A stretch of 64,000 nucleotides of DNA, from the NCBI GenBank assembly GCA_037954665.1, contig JBBMOL010000039.1, positions 1,612,001-1,676,000 of the forward strand, read 5' to 3'. Shown piece by piece: positions 24,266 to 35,490 of the stretch. The position numbers and the translations under genes were made by a program. Position 1 is the stretch's first letter. Each line of letters begins with the position of its first letter. The DNA is from Laguncularia racemosa (lineage: Eukaryota > Streptophyta > Magnoliopsida > Myrtales > Combretaceae). A model generated the notes under the pieces. It did no database searches, was not told where the DNA came from, and was given only the letters and a program-made list of their open reading frames with translations.

Positions 24266-27200
24266 TCATTGCTCTCCATCCCAAAGTTCTTCCAAGTTCT
24301 TGTAATAGCCAGTTGTCTCATCCACAAACCCTGTATACCTTTAATGAGCCTCTCCTGCATGAGCAAACAAATGAAATAGTTGAACGAGAGATCATCTCAG
24401 ATTCTATACTCAGTTTAGGCCAACCTAAATGTCATTAGTTGAGCAAAGAGCAGTCTGCATATAGAATTGGTGCAATGAATGACAAGCTCCTGTCAACTAA
24501 ATGAAACCAGGACAACATTATTTGACTAGTTCTGCTCGTCGGGAAAGAAAATTGATAGCCATCACACTAACGAATGGATAAAGGGAGAAGGATTTGCCTG
24601 AGGGATCACAGAGAACTCAGAAAGCAGGTCTTCAGGGATGGACCAGTCAAAAACATCAAAGTTTTCCTTGATCCTGGCCTCAGCTGTACTCTTTGGGAGT
24701 ACACTATGCCCCATTTGCAAACCCCAACGGAGAGCTACCTGTGCAGGGGTTTTTGATAACTTTTCAGCAACCATTTGAAGAGTTGCATTCTTAAGGACTT
24801 GAATCTTGACAGATGATGAGCCAGGGGAACCCAGTGGAGAATAAGCCTGAAATAGCAAAGTGGTCTACCTAAGCAGGAAAATTGGAGAGTAAAACCAGGC
24901 AGTTAAGTTATCAGTGGAATTTGGTATTGCCCATGCAGGGAAATTATCGAACTCCTTCTTGAGCACATTGGATTAGTAGCAACAAGATCAAAATACGCAT
25001 TACTCACTGATATGTGAACTCCCTTTGATTTGCAGAACTCATGCAGCTTTGGTTGCTGCCATGCAGGGTGACATTCCACTTGGTTGACTGCTGGAGGCAC
25101 CCGTGCAATAGCCAATAGATCTCCAAGCTTCTTAGTTGAGAAGTTGCTCACTCCAATAGCTCTAGCCTTACCAGAATCATACAGCGCTTCCATTGCTTTC
25201 CATGTGTTGGGTATGTCCGGCTTGCTGAGGTTCTCCGGCTTAATTTCAGATGATCCACTTTTCATACTAACTGGCCAATGCATCTACAAAGGCATTGAAA
25301 TACACATGGTGGTCAAAGTATGAAGCTGATGCCACATTTATCACGTCATGGAAATGGCTTTTTGACTCTAAATCAAATGTGGAACTATAATACAATATTC
25401 TCATGCAAAAGTCAAGGAACAAGTTGAAAAGGAGAGTCTGCTGTCATGGATACGTACGAGGTAGAGATCAACATACTCAAGTTGCAGATCCTTCAAAGTA
25501 TTGTCTAATGCCAGGTGCACATCCTCTGGTAAATGATCACTATTCCTGCATATTTGAATTTGGCGTCTCTAATCATTGATTGAAAGAGCAATGCAGGCAT
25601 GAACTTTATATCAAAAGCTGATACTTTGATTGAGAATCCTAACTGAATGATTTGAGGAGAAGTAATCAGATGATCAGACAATGAAAGGATAAATGAGAGA
25701 AGTAAAACAGACCAGAGCTTGGAGGTGATCCATAGGTCCTCACGTTTCACAACACCTTCTTCAAATAACTTCGTGAGGGCAGAGCCAATCTGTGGAATTA
25801 AAAAGAATCTGAATTTGAAAGTAGAAGATGAACGTCCTCATTGTCCAACTTGTGTTTCTGGATCCAGGATCCAGTACCCACAATGTGACGAGGAAATTAT
25901 CAATTATTTCAGACTAAGTATACAACCGAATAAATAATGCTCCACTAAGATAAATGGGAGAATAAATTTTGATTATATTGCATATGCCGCAGACATGGAT
26001 GAACGAATTTCAATGACATCACAAAGAAAATTGCATGTGGCTAGTAGATATATACAAAACAATGCTCTGTTTGGCACTACAACTGTATTATGTTTGGATT
26101 AGAGTTACATCAGCATAATTTCCAACAACAATGAGAAACTGCATTGCAAACATTGACCTGATTGTTATCAAAAGAAACTTATCAACTATGGAAGACTTAT
26201 AAATAATTAAAATATTTCAACTTTACACATCCATATCTAAATCATTTGAAACTAAGCCGAAATAGTTGCATGAACATCATTCACATGAATATGTAGACTG
26301 AGGTTTTCACGATGGAGATGCTAGTGCTGTGGCATTTATGGAACTTCAACATATCAGCCTCAGCAAGAATCCACCAGACTTCCTATTCCTCAGCAATTCG
26401 TGAGGACATTTAGCCTGCTGTGCTGCCAAATGCCAACTTAAACATCAACGGCTAGTTTCAATGTTTCCTCATATGATAAAGAAAAACTAGGCACAACTCA
26501 GAAGACATAGATGTTAAATAACAACAGAAAATTTTAGTTGGAAGGGTGTACTTGGATGATTCTAATGTCTAGGATGATTTTATAGGAAAGCACATAATCA
26601 CTTGCATACGCATTTCACTGTGTAAAACAGTAATGATACAGGTTACTAGTTTTTCGACAGTAGTTGTACCATGTTTAGAAAAAAGAATGTGCAATAGTCC
26701 TAGTATCCGGATCTTTCTACTCAATTCACATTCCATCAATATATAGCCAAGAGTGGAAGGAAAAGACTAGACAGAGGAAAACGACTAGGGTCCTAGGAGA
26801 AGGGATATGAAATCATGACCAAAACTTTGCTACCTATTGAACATTTGCTTAAGGTGATAAGAATCTTCTAACACGATTTCAAGAAGGGCTAACTCATCCC
26901 ATAGTACAATTTTAAACAAGAAAGAGAATCACCCAACTGCCTTGAAAAACCCATTACCTCTTTCTCGTTTCCATAACGACGAGCACAGTCGATATGCCTG
27001 TATCCCACCTGCATTCACATGAACTACCTATCAGTTGAGCTATTGATGTTGCCTCCATTACCCAGAGTCTTCAATTTTCCTTACCATATGCCTATGGGAC
27101 CCTTGAATTTCCCTCATTGTTAAGGAGTTCAACATGGCTATGGCATGGGAAACTGAAGAGTCCAGATAACAGAGCATCTTGTTATTTAAATATGAGAAGC

Positions 27201-27749
27201 CATACGAGTTTCTAGTTCCAAACAACATGCTTATGAGAAAGTACAACACAGTCAGACACACGTCATGGGAGGAACACGATTCTGAACTGCGTTTTCTTCC
27301 CTATAAATTATTAATGCTTGAATGTGTGGAAACATATCATTTTCCTTTTTAAGCTACAAAAAGTGTTAGCATCAGTTAATGTGAACTTTTGTTTGAGAAA
27401 ATAGTATTTCCCAGGCTCAACAATATCATGATATAAATACTACATTTGAAGGGGCATTTTTTTTTTTTTGGCTAGAATGAGATTTATATATATGATGATT
27501 AATATCAATAGAGCCCTATCCAAGATATAGAATTTCGCATTGGCCACAATTGGACTCTTATATAACAAACAAGAGAATAAAGTTGGAGGTGCAGGAGAAG
27601 GAAAAAGAAAGGAAAATGGAAGATGCGTACCTTAATAGCCGCGGTGAGGACATCGCAACAGCACCAGGACCAGCCCGCCAAGTGCCTAAACCAACGGATG
27701 GGATCTTGGCCCCGGTGTTTAACTCGAAGAAGTTAACTTCACGTGCCAT
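24266..27749 (-). pseudogene. AKR-2: aldo-keto reductase (AKR4C type) with two frameshifts
   Basis: Exons on the minus strand: 27631-27749, 26958-27008, 25713-25789, 25458-25545, 25008-25283, 24598-24846 and 24266-24354. Family motifs are preserved: MAREVNFFELNTGAK start, HIDCARRY with the catalytic Asp/Tyr, ITSKLW, MHWP with catalytic His, AIGVSNF, SPLGSPG and LPKSTAEARIKEN. Exon 1 is 119 nt against 120 in the paralogues, because one C is missing on the plus strand near 27653, so the frame is lost before intron 1. Exon 7 is 89 nt against 87: an extra TA after the Lys-Gly codons shifts the C-terminus past the expected TGA (24266-24268) to a TAG at 24238. Intron 6 begins GC (CAG|GCAAAT). Two independent lesions make a pseudogene the best call; consensus error is the alternative. 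Upstream DNA and exons 1-2 are duplicated at 49.6-51.1 kb. Confidence 0.87.
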
Positions 27750-27861
27750 TCTTTCTGTTGTTTTCAATCACGGACAGAAACGACGCTAAAGACACAAATC
27801 TTCCCAAACCTTTGTTCCTAGTTTCCAGGACAGCAAGACTTGACAAACTCCTGGGTGGTTC

Positions 27862-27875
27862 TATATTTATTATAA
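27862..27875 (-). promoter_or_regulatory. possible TATA box of AKR-2
   Basis: The minus strand reads TATAATAAATATAG about 113-126 nt upstream of the AKR-2 start codon, at a distance compatible with a short 5' UTR. The block-B copy (about 50430-50445) retains a similar but altered AT-rich motif. Support is by position and composition only. Confidence 0.3.
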
Positions 27876-28564
27876 TAATGACTGTCCAAAAGGACGGAAC
27901 ACTGGATAAAGGCGAAAAGCATCTTATTCCCTTAACATTTCATTGGCATTTCGTTTGAGGGTAAAAAGTCCTTGTATTTCTTTTATAACAAAGTATTATT
28001 AGAAAAGTAAAGAATTAATTAAATTACGAATAAAAATAGGATAAATTAAGATGTAATCATGGTAAAATAAAAAAAATAAATAATAAATAAATATAGTTCG
28101 TATTGAAACTGAACTATTTAAAAGTAGTACTTTTAAGATCATTCAACCATTTAAAGAGTTTTTCATTTATAAAAGATTTGAAAACGGAGCCATCAAATAT
28201 AATACAACATTGTTTTGATTTTAAATTGAAACAAAATCATTGTTATTCCATTTCAAAACATCGTGAAGAGGAGTAAAAATTAGTTAATATAGGAAAAATT
28301 CTTTAAAAAATTGGATGAAATCTCAACGAAAGATAAAACACTTGAATAATCTAAATAAGAATGGTATCAAATTGTCATCCAATATAAGGAAGAAACCAGA
28401 ATATCTAATTGAGATAGTATGTCCCCTTGTAAAAACAGAAAGTAAATGCTTTAAAAAAATTTAAAACACATAATTATTATATTGGAAGTTCACTACATAA
28501 AAAAATGCTGTCAAAGAAGTATTATCATAATATAGAAGAAAAGCCACAATATTGGAGAAAGAAT

Positions 28565-28882
28565 TGTAGTAAAATATAACTTTGTGTGAAGAAGAAAAAC
28601 TAGGCAGTAAGCTAATGATAAAATGGAGCTAATAATACTAAATTTCATTTAGGTAATTAATCTAAGTTTACAACCAAATCAAACTACTAATTTATAAAAC
28701 TTGTTGTGACATTAAGCAAGCTAAAAATTAGGATCACTACTTACCCATTATCCCATTACAACTGACCCAATACCCCATGACAAATAATAATCCTAAAAGA
28801 TAGGATCAGTAACTAACCACTAACTAATAATAATTCAAACTACTTAATAAAAATCAGAATTAATAACATAGTTTAGTTAACA
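28565..28882 (-). repeat. 3' LTR of the Copia element
   Basis: Direct repeat of 34314-34625 with TG...CA ends. It borders the purine tract at 28883-28892 (minus strand TAAGGGGTGA), so it is the 3' LTR of a minus-strand element. Confidence 0.93.
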
Positions 28883-28899
28883 TCACCCCTTAAATCTAA

Positions 28900-31400
28900 T
28901 CTAGGAGGGTCTTTGTGCTAAGTAGGTTCCTTAACTTGATAAAAGCATCAATCTTCAACGGTTTAGTGAGGATATCCACAACTTGATCTTCAGTTTTGTA
29001 ATATTCCAGCTTGATCATATTTTTTGCAACTTAATCTCTCATAAAGTGATATCGAATATCGATATGTTTGCTTCTTCCATGAAAGACTGGATTCTTGGCT
29101 AAATTAATTGCAGAAAAATTATCAACATAAATCTTCAATGGACCTTGCAATTTAAAACCAATTTAGCTCATTATATTGCTAAGCTAAACCACTTGACATG
29201 CATTGGATGTTGACTGTTACGTACTCAACTTCACACGTTGATAAGGCAACAATGGATTGCTTCTTCGATGACCATGAACAGATAGTATTCCCAAGCATAA
29301 AACAATGACCACTTATGCTCTTTCTTTCGTCCAAATCTCCACCTCAGTCACTGTTAGAGTATCCAACAAACTCATATTCCTTGGATGATGAGTAAAACAA
29401 ACTAAAATCATGAGTACCTTTTATGTATCACATAATCTTTTTACTACTTGTAAATGCATCTATTGAGGAGACTTCATGAATTGACTAACTAATCCCACAA
29501 CATAGCAAATATCAGGTTTTATGCATGTGGGATATCTCAAACTTCCAACAATTTGCTTGAAATATGCTGGATCAACAGTTCTCTCATCTCCATCCTTAAC
29601 CAGTTTTATACCAGTTTCCACTGAAGTTTAAACTGGTTTTGAATCTTCCATCTGATACTTTGCCAGAAATTTAGAAGCATATTTCTTATGACTAATGAAA
29701 ATCCCATCTTCTCTTTAAACAACTTCAATACCCAGAAAGTAAGACATAAAACCAAGATTAGTCATCTCGAATTCCTTCATCATAGTCTACTTGAAATCAT
29801 TAAACATGTTGAGGTTACTTCATGTAAAAATTATATCATCAACATAAAGGCATAAAATTAGTAAATCCGCATAACTATTAACCTTCACATATAAGCCATG
29901 ATTGAAGAGGCATTTCTAAAAATCAGCTTCATGAAGGAACAAATCAATTCGTTTGTTTCATACTCTTAGTGCCTGCTTAAGGCCATATAGAGCCTTATTA
30001 AGTTTGTACACTTTTTCTTCTTTTTCGGATTGTATGAAACCAGGTGACTGCTTTACATAAACTTCCTCATCAAGTGGGCCATTGCGAAAAGTTGATTTAA
30101 CATCCATTTTGTGAATTTTCCATTGCTTTTGTGTAGCTAAAGCAATTAATAATCTCATTGTCTCCATTCGAGAAACAAGAGAAAACAATTCCTTGTAGTT
30201 ATGGCTTTGTCTCTGCTTAAATCCCTTTGCCACCAACCTTGCTTTATACCTTTCAATTTCACCGTTTGCCTTCACCTTGATCTTGTAAACCCATTTCAAA
30301 TCAATTGCTTTGTGACCTTGAGGAAGATCAGTAAGTTCCCATGTTTTGTTCTTCTCAATTGCCACCATCTCCTCATTCATTACATTCATCCATTTAGGAT
30401 TTTTAATTGCATCTTCAAGCGTTATAGGTTTAGTAGCTGCAAGGAAAGCAAAATGCACCAAATCTCCATCATCATCAATTTCACTATTAAAATTTATTTT
30501 ATAATCCCGCAAATGTGTAGGTAGTTGATGTTGCCTCGATCTTTCTATATTAGTAGGGGTGGTCTCAACATTAGTTGGAATAGTAGGGTGAACTGTGCTC
30601 TCATTTGTGGCTAGGACTTTTGTTTCTTTGTCCATAACATAAATTACACATTTTTTGGAATCCTCATGAGTGTCAATACTCCATTTCCCCATCTCATCTT
30701 CAGCAAAAGTCACATCATGGTTGATTACAACCCTTTTGGTCATTGGATTGTACAACTTCTACCCACCTTGATTGTATCCAATGAGAATTGTTTTTTCTAC
30801 TCTATCATCTAGCTTGGCCCTCGTTGCTGTAGGGACATGAACATAAGCGATTGAACCGAACACCTTTAGATGCTGCACGTTTGGTTTAAAACCACTCCAA
30901 GCCTTAATAGGGGTTGTGTTAAAGATACTCCTAATAGATGATCTGTTTAACAAATACACTACACATGAGGCAGCTTCTACCTAAAAATAGTTGGGCATTC
31001 CTTTCGCCTTCAACAAGCTTCTTGCCATATCCAGTATAGTTTGGTTCTTTCTCTCAGCCACTCCATTGCGTTGAGGAGTGTAGGGAAATGTAGTGTTATG
31101 TTGCACTCTAAGTTCTTCATAGTAAGTTTTGGATTCATTAAAGATGTATTCACCTCCTCCATCACTTTGCATTGCTTTGAATGATTGGCCACTTTGTCTT
31201 TCAACAAGCACTTTAAATTTCTTAAAGTAATCAAATACCTCAATCTTACTCTTCAACAAATAAATCCAAGTTTTTTTTTCGAAAAATCATCAATGAATGT
31301 CAAGAAATATCAGTTACCTCCAATTGACTGGATATTTATAGGACCACATACGTCAGTATGGACAAGCTCCAAATGAGATTTTGCATACTCCACAGTTTTT
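28900..31400 (-). pseudogene. Copia pol relic: integrase, reverse transcriptase, RNase H
   Basis: Minus-strand segments in order. Integrase core: LVHTDVCGPI and FIDDFS (about 31290-31370), QRNGVAERKNQT (about 31040-31080). Reverse transcriptase: WVYKIKVKANGEIERYKARL and KGFKQRQ (about 30200-30300), DVKSTFRNG (about 30080-30105), YVDDI (about 29832-29846). RNase H: GYSNSD then a stop where Copia normally has Trp (about 29340), and the C-terminal KHIDIRYHFMRD (about 29035-29070). The longest open stretch is 29958-30755. Several stops and frameshifts separate the domains. The YVDD active site is still readable, but the protein could not be made as one chain. Confidence 0.88.
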
Positions 31401-32521
31401 GAAAATGGTAACCTGTGATTCTTTCTAATGATACATGCTTCACACAACTGATCAGAATGTTTAATTTAAGGTAAACCTTTCACCATTTTTGTTTAGCAAG
31501 AGCTTCAAGTCTTTGAAAGTTTAAGTGCCCAAAACGAAGATGCCACAGCTACAATTCATCACTTGCAATTGCATTTAAACATGTAAATTCTCCTTTATTG
31601 ATGTCAACTGAAAGCATACAATTCTTTGATAAAAAGGTTTTTAGAATCAGAGTACCTTGTTTATCAAGAACCGAAAACTGATTTCCAGAAATATTCATCA
31701 CATAACCTTTCTCAGTTAATTGACCCATGCTTAGTAGGTTGTTTTTCATGTCAAGCACATAAAACACATTTGACATGTGCCTGTGATCTCCATTCTTCAA
31801 TGTAATAAGGATTCGCCCTTTCCTTAGTCATTGGAATGAATCTACCATTGCCAAATTTGACTCTTGCACGAAACGATTCATCAAGCTCAGCAAACAATTC
31901 CTTTCGTCCGCACATATGATCCATGCAACTAGTATCCAAATACCACATATGGCAATTGGAAGTTTCATTTGATGAGGACACCATTAAAATTGCATGATCA
32001 TTCTCAGCTTGTTCTTAATTACCTACTTCTTATGCATAATTGGCAGCTTGATTGTCATCCTTGGATCTGCACTCATTTGCATAATGACCACGTTTGTGGT
32101 AGTTGTAACACTCCACATTTGATTTTTCAAATCTTCCTTTGTTGCGTCCACAACCTCATCCACCCTTAGAGTTGTAACTTGTGTTGTTTTATTCTACAAC
32201 ACCATGATTTGGACCACCATGACCTTTGTTGAAGTGATTACCACTTCGTCCTCTTCCTTTACCATGAGAATTTCCATGTCTTTGGTAGGAATCCCCAATA
32301 AAGACTTGTGCTTGAAAAGCCTATTCAATTAGCTTATCAAGCTTGTTTTCATTCATCCTTTGTTCATGTGCTCACAAGGAGCTAGATAATAATTTGACTG
32401 TCATAGTTGACAGATCATTGCTTTCTTCAATTGCAGTTACAACATACTCGAACCTTGAAGTCAAGGACCTCAATCTTCTCCACTTTATTCTATTCAAACA
32501 GAATTTCATCATTTGTTTTCA
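31174..32521 (-). repeat. Copia internal tandem duplication, copy 1
   Basis: About 1.35 kb repeated directly at 32526-33871 (offset 1348-1352). It contains, on the minus strand, the gag C-terminus with zinc knuckle, the protease segment, the pre-integrase domain and the start of integrase. The protease segment reads WYLDTSCMDHMCG (DTS instead of the usual DTG or DSG). The knuckle reads CYNYHKRGHYANEC, with Tyr at the second Cys. Confidence 0.9.
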
Positions 32522-32525
32522 CGTT

Positions 32526-33871
32526 ACTTTGAGTGATTAGCCACTTTGTCTTTCAACAAACACTTTAAATTTCTTAAAGTAATCGAATACCTCAACCTTG
32601 CCCTTCAACAAATAAATCCAAGTTTTTTTTTCGAAAAATCATCAATGAATGTCAAGAAATATCTTTTACCTTTAATTGACTGGATATTAAGGACCACATA
32701 CATCAGTATTGACAAGCTCCAAAGGAGATTTCGCATGCTCTATAGTTTTTGAAAATGGTAACTTGTGATTCTTTCCAATGATACATACTTCACACAACTA
32801 GTCAGGATGTTTGATTTAAGGTAAACCTTTCACCATTTTTTGTTTTGCAAGAGCTTCAAGGCTTTGAAAGTTCAAGTGCCCAAAAAAAGATGCCACAGCT
32901 ATGATTTATCACTTACAATTGCATTCAAACACTTAAATTCTCCTATACTGATGTCAACTGAAAACATATGATTCTTTGATAAAAAGGTTTTTAGAATTAG
33001 AGTACCTTGTTTACCAATAATTGAAAACCAATTTCTAGAAATATTAATCACATAACCTTTCTCAGCTAATTGACCCATGCTTAGTAGGTTATTTTTATGT
33101 CAAGCACATAAAACACATTTGAAATGTACCTGTGATCTCCATTATTCAATGTAATAAGGATTCACCCTTTCCTTATCATTGGAATGAATCTGCCATCACC
33201 AAATTTGACTCTTACATGAAACAACTCATCAAGCTCAGCAAACAATTCCTTTCGTTTGCACATATGATTCATACAACTCATATCGAAATACCATGTATGG
33301 CAATTGGAAGTTTCATTTGATGAGGACACCATTAAAATTGCATGATCACTCTCGGCTTATTCTTAATTACCTACTTCTTATGCATAATTGGCAGCTTGAT
33401 TGTCATCCTTGGATCTGCACTCATTTGCATAATGACCACGTTTGTGGTAGTTGTAACACTCCACATTTGATTTTTCAAATCTTCCTTTGTTGTGTCCACA
33501 GCCTCATCCACCCTTAGAGTTGTAACTTGTGTTGTTTTATTCTACAGAACCACGATTCAGACCACCATGACCTTTGTTGAAGTGATTACCACTTCGTCCT
33601 CTTCCTTTATTATGATAATTTCCATGTCTTTAGTAGGAATCCCCAACAAAGACTTGTGCTTAAAAAGCCCGTTCAATTAGCTTATCAAGCTTGTTGTCAT
33701 TCATCCTTTGTTCATGTGCTCGCAAGGAGCTGGACAATAATTTGACTGTCATAGTTGATTGATCATTGCTTTCTTCAATTGCAGTTACAACAAGATCAAA
33801 CCTTGAAGTCAAGGACCTTAGAATCTTCTCCAGTTTATTCTATTCGGATAGAATTTCACCTTTTGTTTTCA
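32526..33871 (-). repeat. Copia internal tandem duplication, copy 2
   Basis: Second copy of 31174-32521, joined directly to the intact gag N-terminal part on its right. The protease segment reads WYFDMSCMNHMC, so the catalytic motif is further altered. The zinc knuckle has the same Cys-to-Tyr change as copy 1. The copies differ by several per cent, comparable by eye with the LTR divergence. Confidence 0.9.
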
Positions 33872-34295
33872 TATTGTTTGTCAATGCAAGAATTCTATTA
33901 ATGTAAGCATCAATTGTTTTAGTAGACTCCATTTACAACAACTCATATTGTCACCTCAAAGTTTAGAGACGCACCCTCTTGATTTTCTCATCACCTTTGT
34001 TTGAAGTGGACAAGATAGTCCATGCTTCATTCGAGGTAGTAACTCCTTCAATTTGTTCAAATGCCTCACCATTCATTCCTTGGTGGATGAAATACAACGC
34101 CTTCTTGTCCTTCTTCCTTAAGTCATGGTTTGTTGCTCTCTGCACATCATTTGTATTAACTGCTAATGCAGGCACTCCCTTCTCTAGGACCTCCAGCAGA
34201 TCATGGTAATCAAACAGGACCTTCATTTGAACACACCAACGATTGTAATTTTTCCCATCTAGAATAGGAATAGACAATTGGTTAGTGTTGTTCAT
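33872..34295 (-). pseudogene. Copia gag N-terminal region
   Basis: Starts MNNTNQLSIPILDGKNYNRW at 34295, just inside the primer site. This is the usual start of plant Copia Gag (DUF4219/UBN2-type): YNRWCVQMKVLFDYHDL, then EAWTILSTSNKGDEK. The frame stops at about 33963 (after KRVRL), and gag-like sequence continues beyond it, so the gene is broken. Confidence 0.85.
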
Positions 34296-34299
34296 ACTA

Positions 34300-34311
34300 G
34301 CTTTGATACCA
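34300..34311 (-). other. Copia primer-binding site, initiator tRNA-Met type
   Basis: The minus strand reads TGGTATCAAAGC two bases inside the 5' LTR. It differs at one position from the common TGGTATCAGAGC site. Confidence 0.88.
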
Positions 34312-34313
34312 AT

Positions 34314-34625
34314 TGTAGTAAAATATAACTTTATGGGAAGAAGAAAAAATGGGCAGTAAGCTAATGATAAAATGGAGCTAATAATAATGAATTTCATTCA
34401 GGTAATCAATCTAAGTTTACAACCAAATCAGACTACTAATTGATAGGGTTACTTGTGATGTTAAGCAAGCTAAAAATTAGGATCACTGCTTACCTCTTAT
34501 CCCATTACAACTAACCTAATACCTCATGACAACTTTGAAAAGATAGGATCAGTAATTAGCTACTAACTAATAATAATTCAAACTATTTAATAAAAATCAG
34601 AATTAATAACATGGTCTGGTCAACA
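34314..34625 (-). repeat. 5' LTR of the Copia element
   Basis: TG...CA ended repeat matching 28565-28882. It is followed by the target duplication agtat at 34626-34630 and then sequence collinear with block B from 51126. Confidence 0.93.
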
Positions 34626-35490
34626 AGTATTTCCCTTTGTGAACAAAGAGAAAGTAGATACTTTGAAGGCTTGTTTAGAAAATGTGTTAATTCTTTTACT
34701 AAAAATTCATTGTAAAAAGAATCTTTTTCTCCAAAAAAAAAAATCATTATAGTAATAGTTAAAGATTTCAACCTAAAACCATTATTATAACATTAATAGA
34801 TTATTAATGGAACGCTCAAGTAAGAATTCATACTAAAAACGGGAAAACAGAAAGTTTAGGATTGACCTAACTAAAGATCCATTTGATGAATTCTTTAGGA
34901 TTTTAAGCGGCTCGGTGTAATTGATTGACTCTAGCCAATGACTTAGCTTGATCAAGTTCAGTTGACCACTCGCAATTGATTGAGCCCTTAAAATCTTATT
35001 TTTATTTGCTAAACCCAATTAGCTATATGTTAACTCCGTTGGAAAATTTTCAACAAATTTCCTGATTTCTCCCTCTTACGAAAAATGTAACACAAAAGCC
35101 ATCCATGCGTTTTCTTTTGAATGCCATTCTTTCTACTGGTTGTATAGAACCCCTTTGCTAGAGACAATTTTCAGAATCCTAAAAACATAATGTCCTGTGC
35201 TACTTCCGAATGAAGGCTTTATTTGAGTTGACAAAATAAATGCCTGGGTTTACACGATAGGATACACATTGGTCACCGTGTGAAGAAAAAATGCATTAAG
35301 GAGGAACAGTCCAAGTACTGCTCGTTTTGACACGAATTTGCGATTCATCAGTCTTTATTCATTTCTCAATCGGCTGGCCTAAGGAACTTAAAAACAAGAC
35401 CAAATAAGACCTCATAAGCAAACATCCAATAGTTCCTCGGTTAATAAGTTCAAAATACGAAATATATTCAGCTTCTATCAACGTTTCCAC

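Larger units (their letters stand above)
28565..34625 (-). mobile_element. Copia-type LTR retrotransposon, 6.06 kb, with target-site duplication
   Basis: LTRs of 318 bp (left) and 312 bp (right) start TGTAGTAAAA and end CAACA or TAACA. The target duplication is agaat (28560-28564) and agtat (34626-34630). The undisturbed site at about 51126-51130 in block B reads agtat, so one base has changed in the left copy. A primer site for initiator tRNA-Met and a polypurine tract (AAGGGGTGA on the minus strand next to the left LTR) fix the minus orientation. Order from 34.3 kb down: gag, protease and integrase start, a second copy of that segment, rest of integrase, reverse transcriptase with YVDD, RNase H. 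This is the Copia domain order. Many stops are present, so the copy is inactive. The LTRs differ at about 30 positions by eye, indicating an old insertion. Confidence 0.95.

Noticed and set aside
30201..30524. 107-codon plus-strand open frame inside the Copia element.
   Set aside because: It is the antisense of the reverse-transcriptase coding region and has no features of its own.
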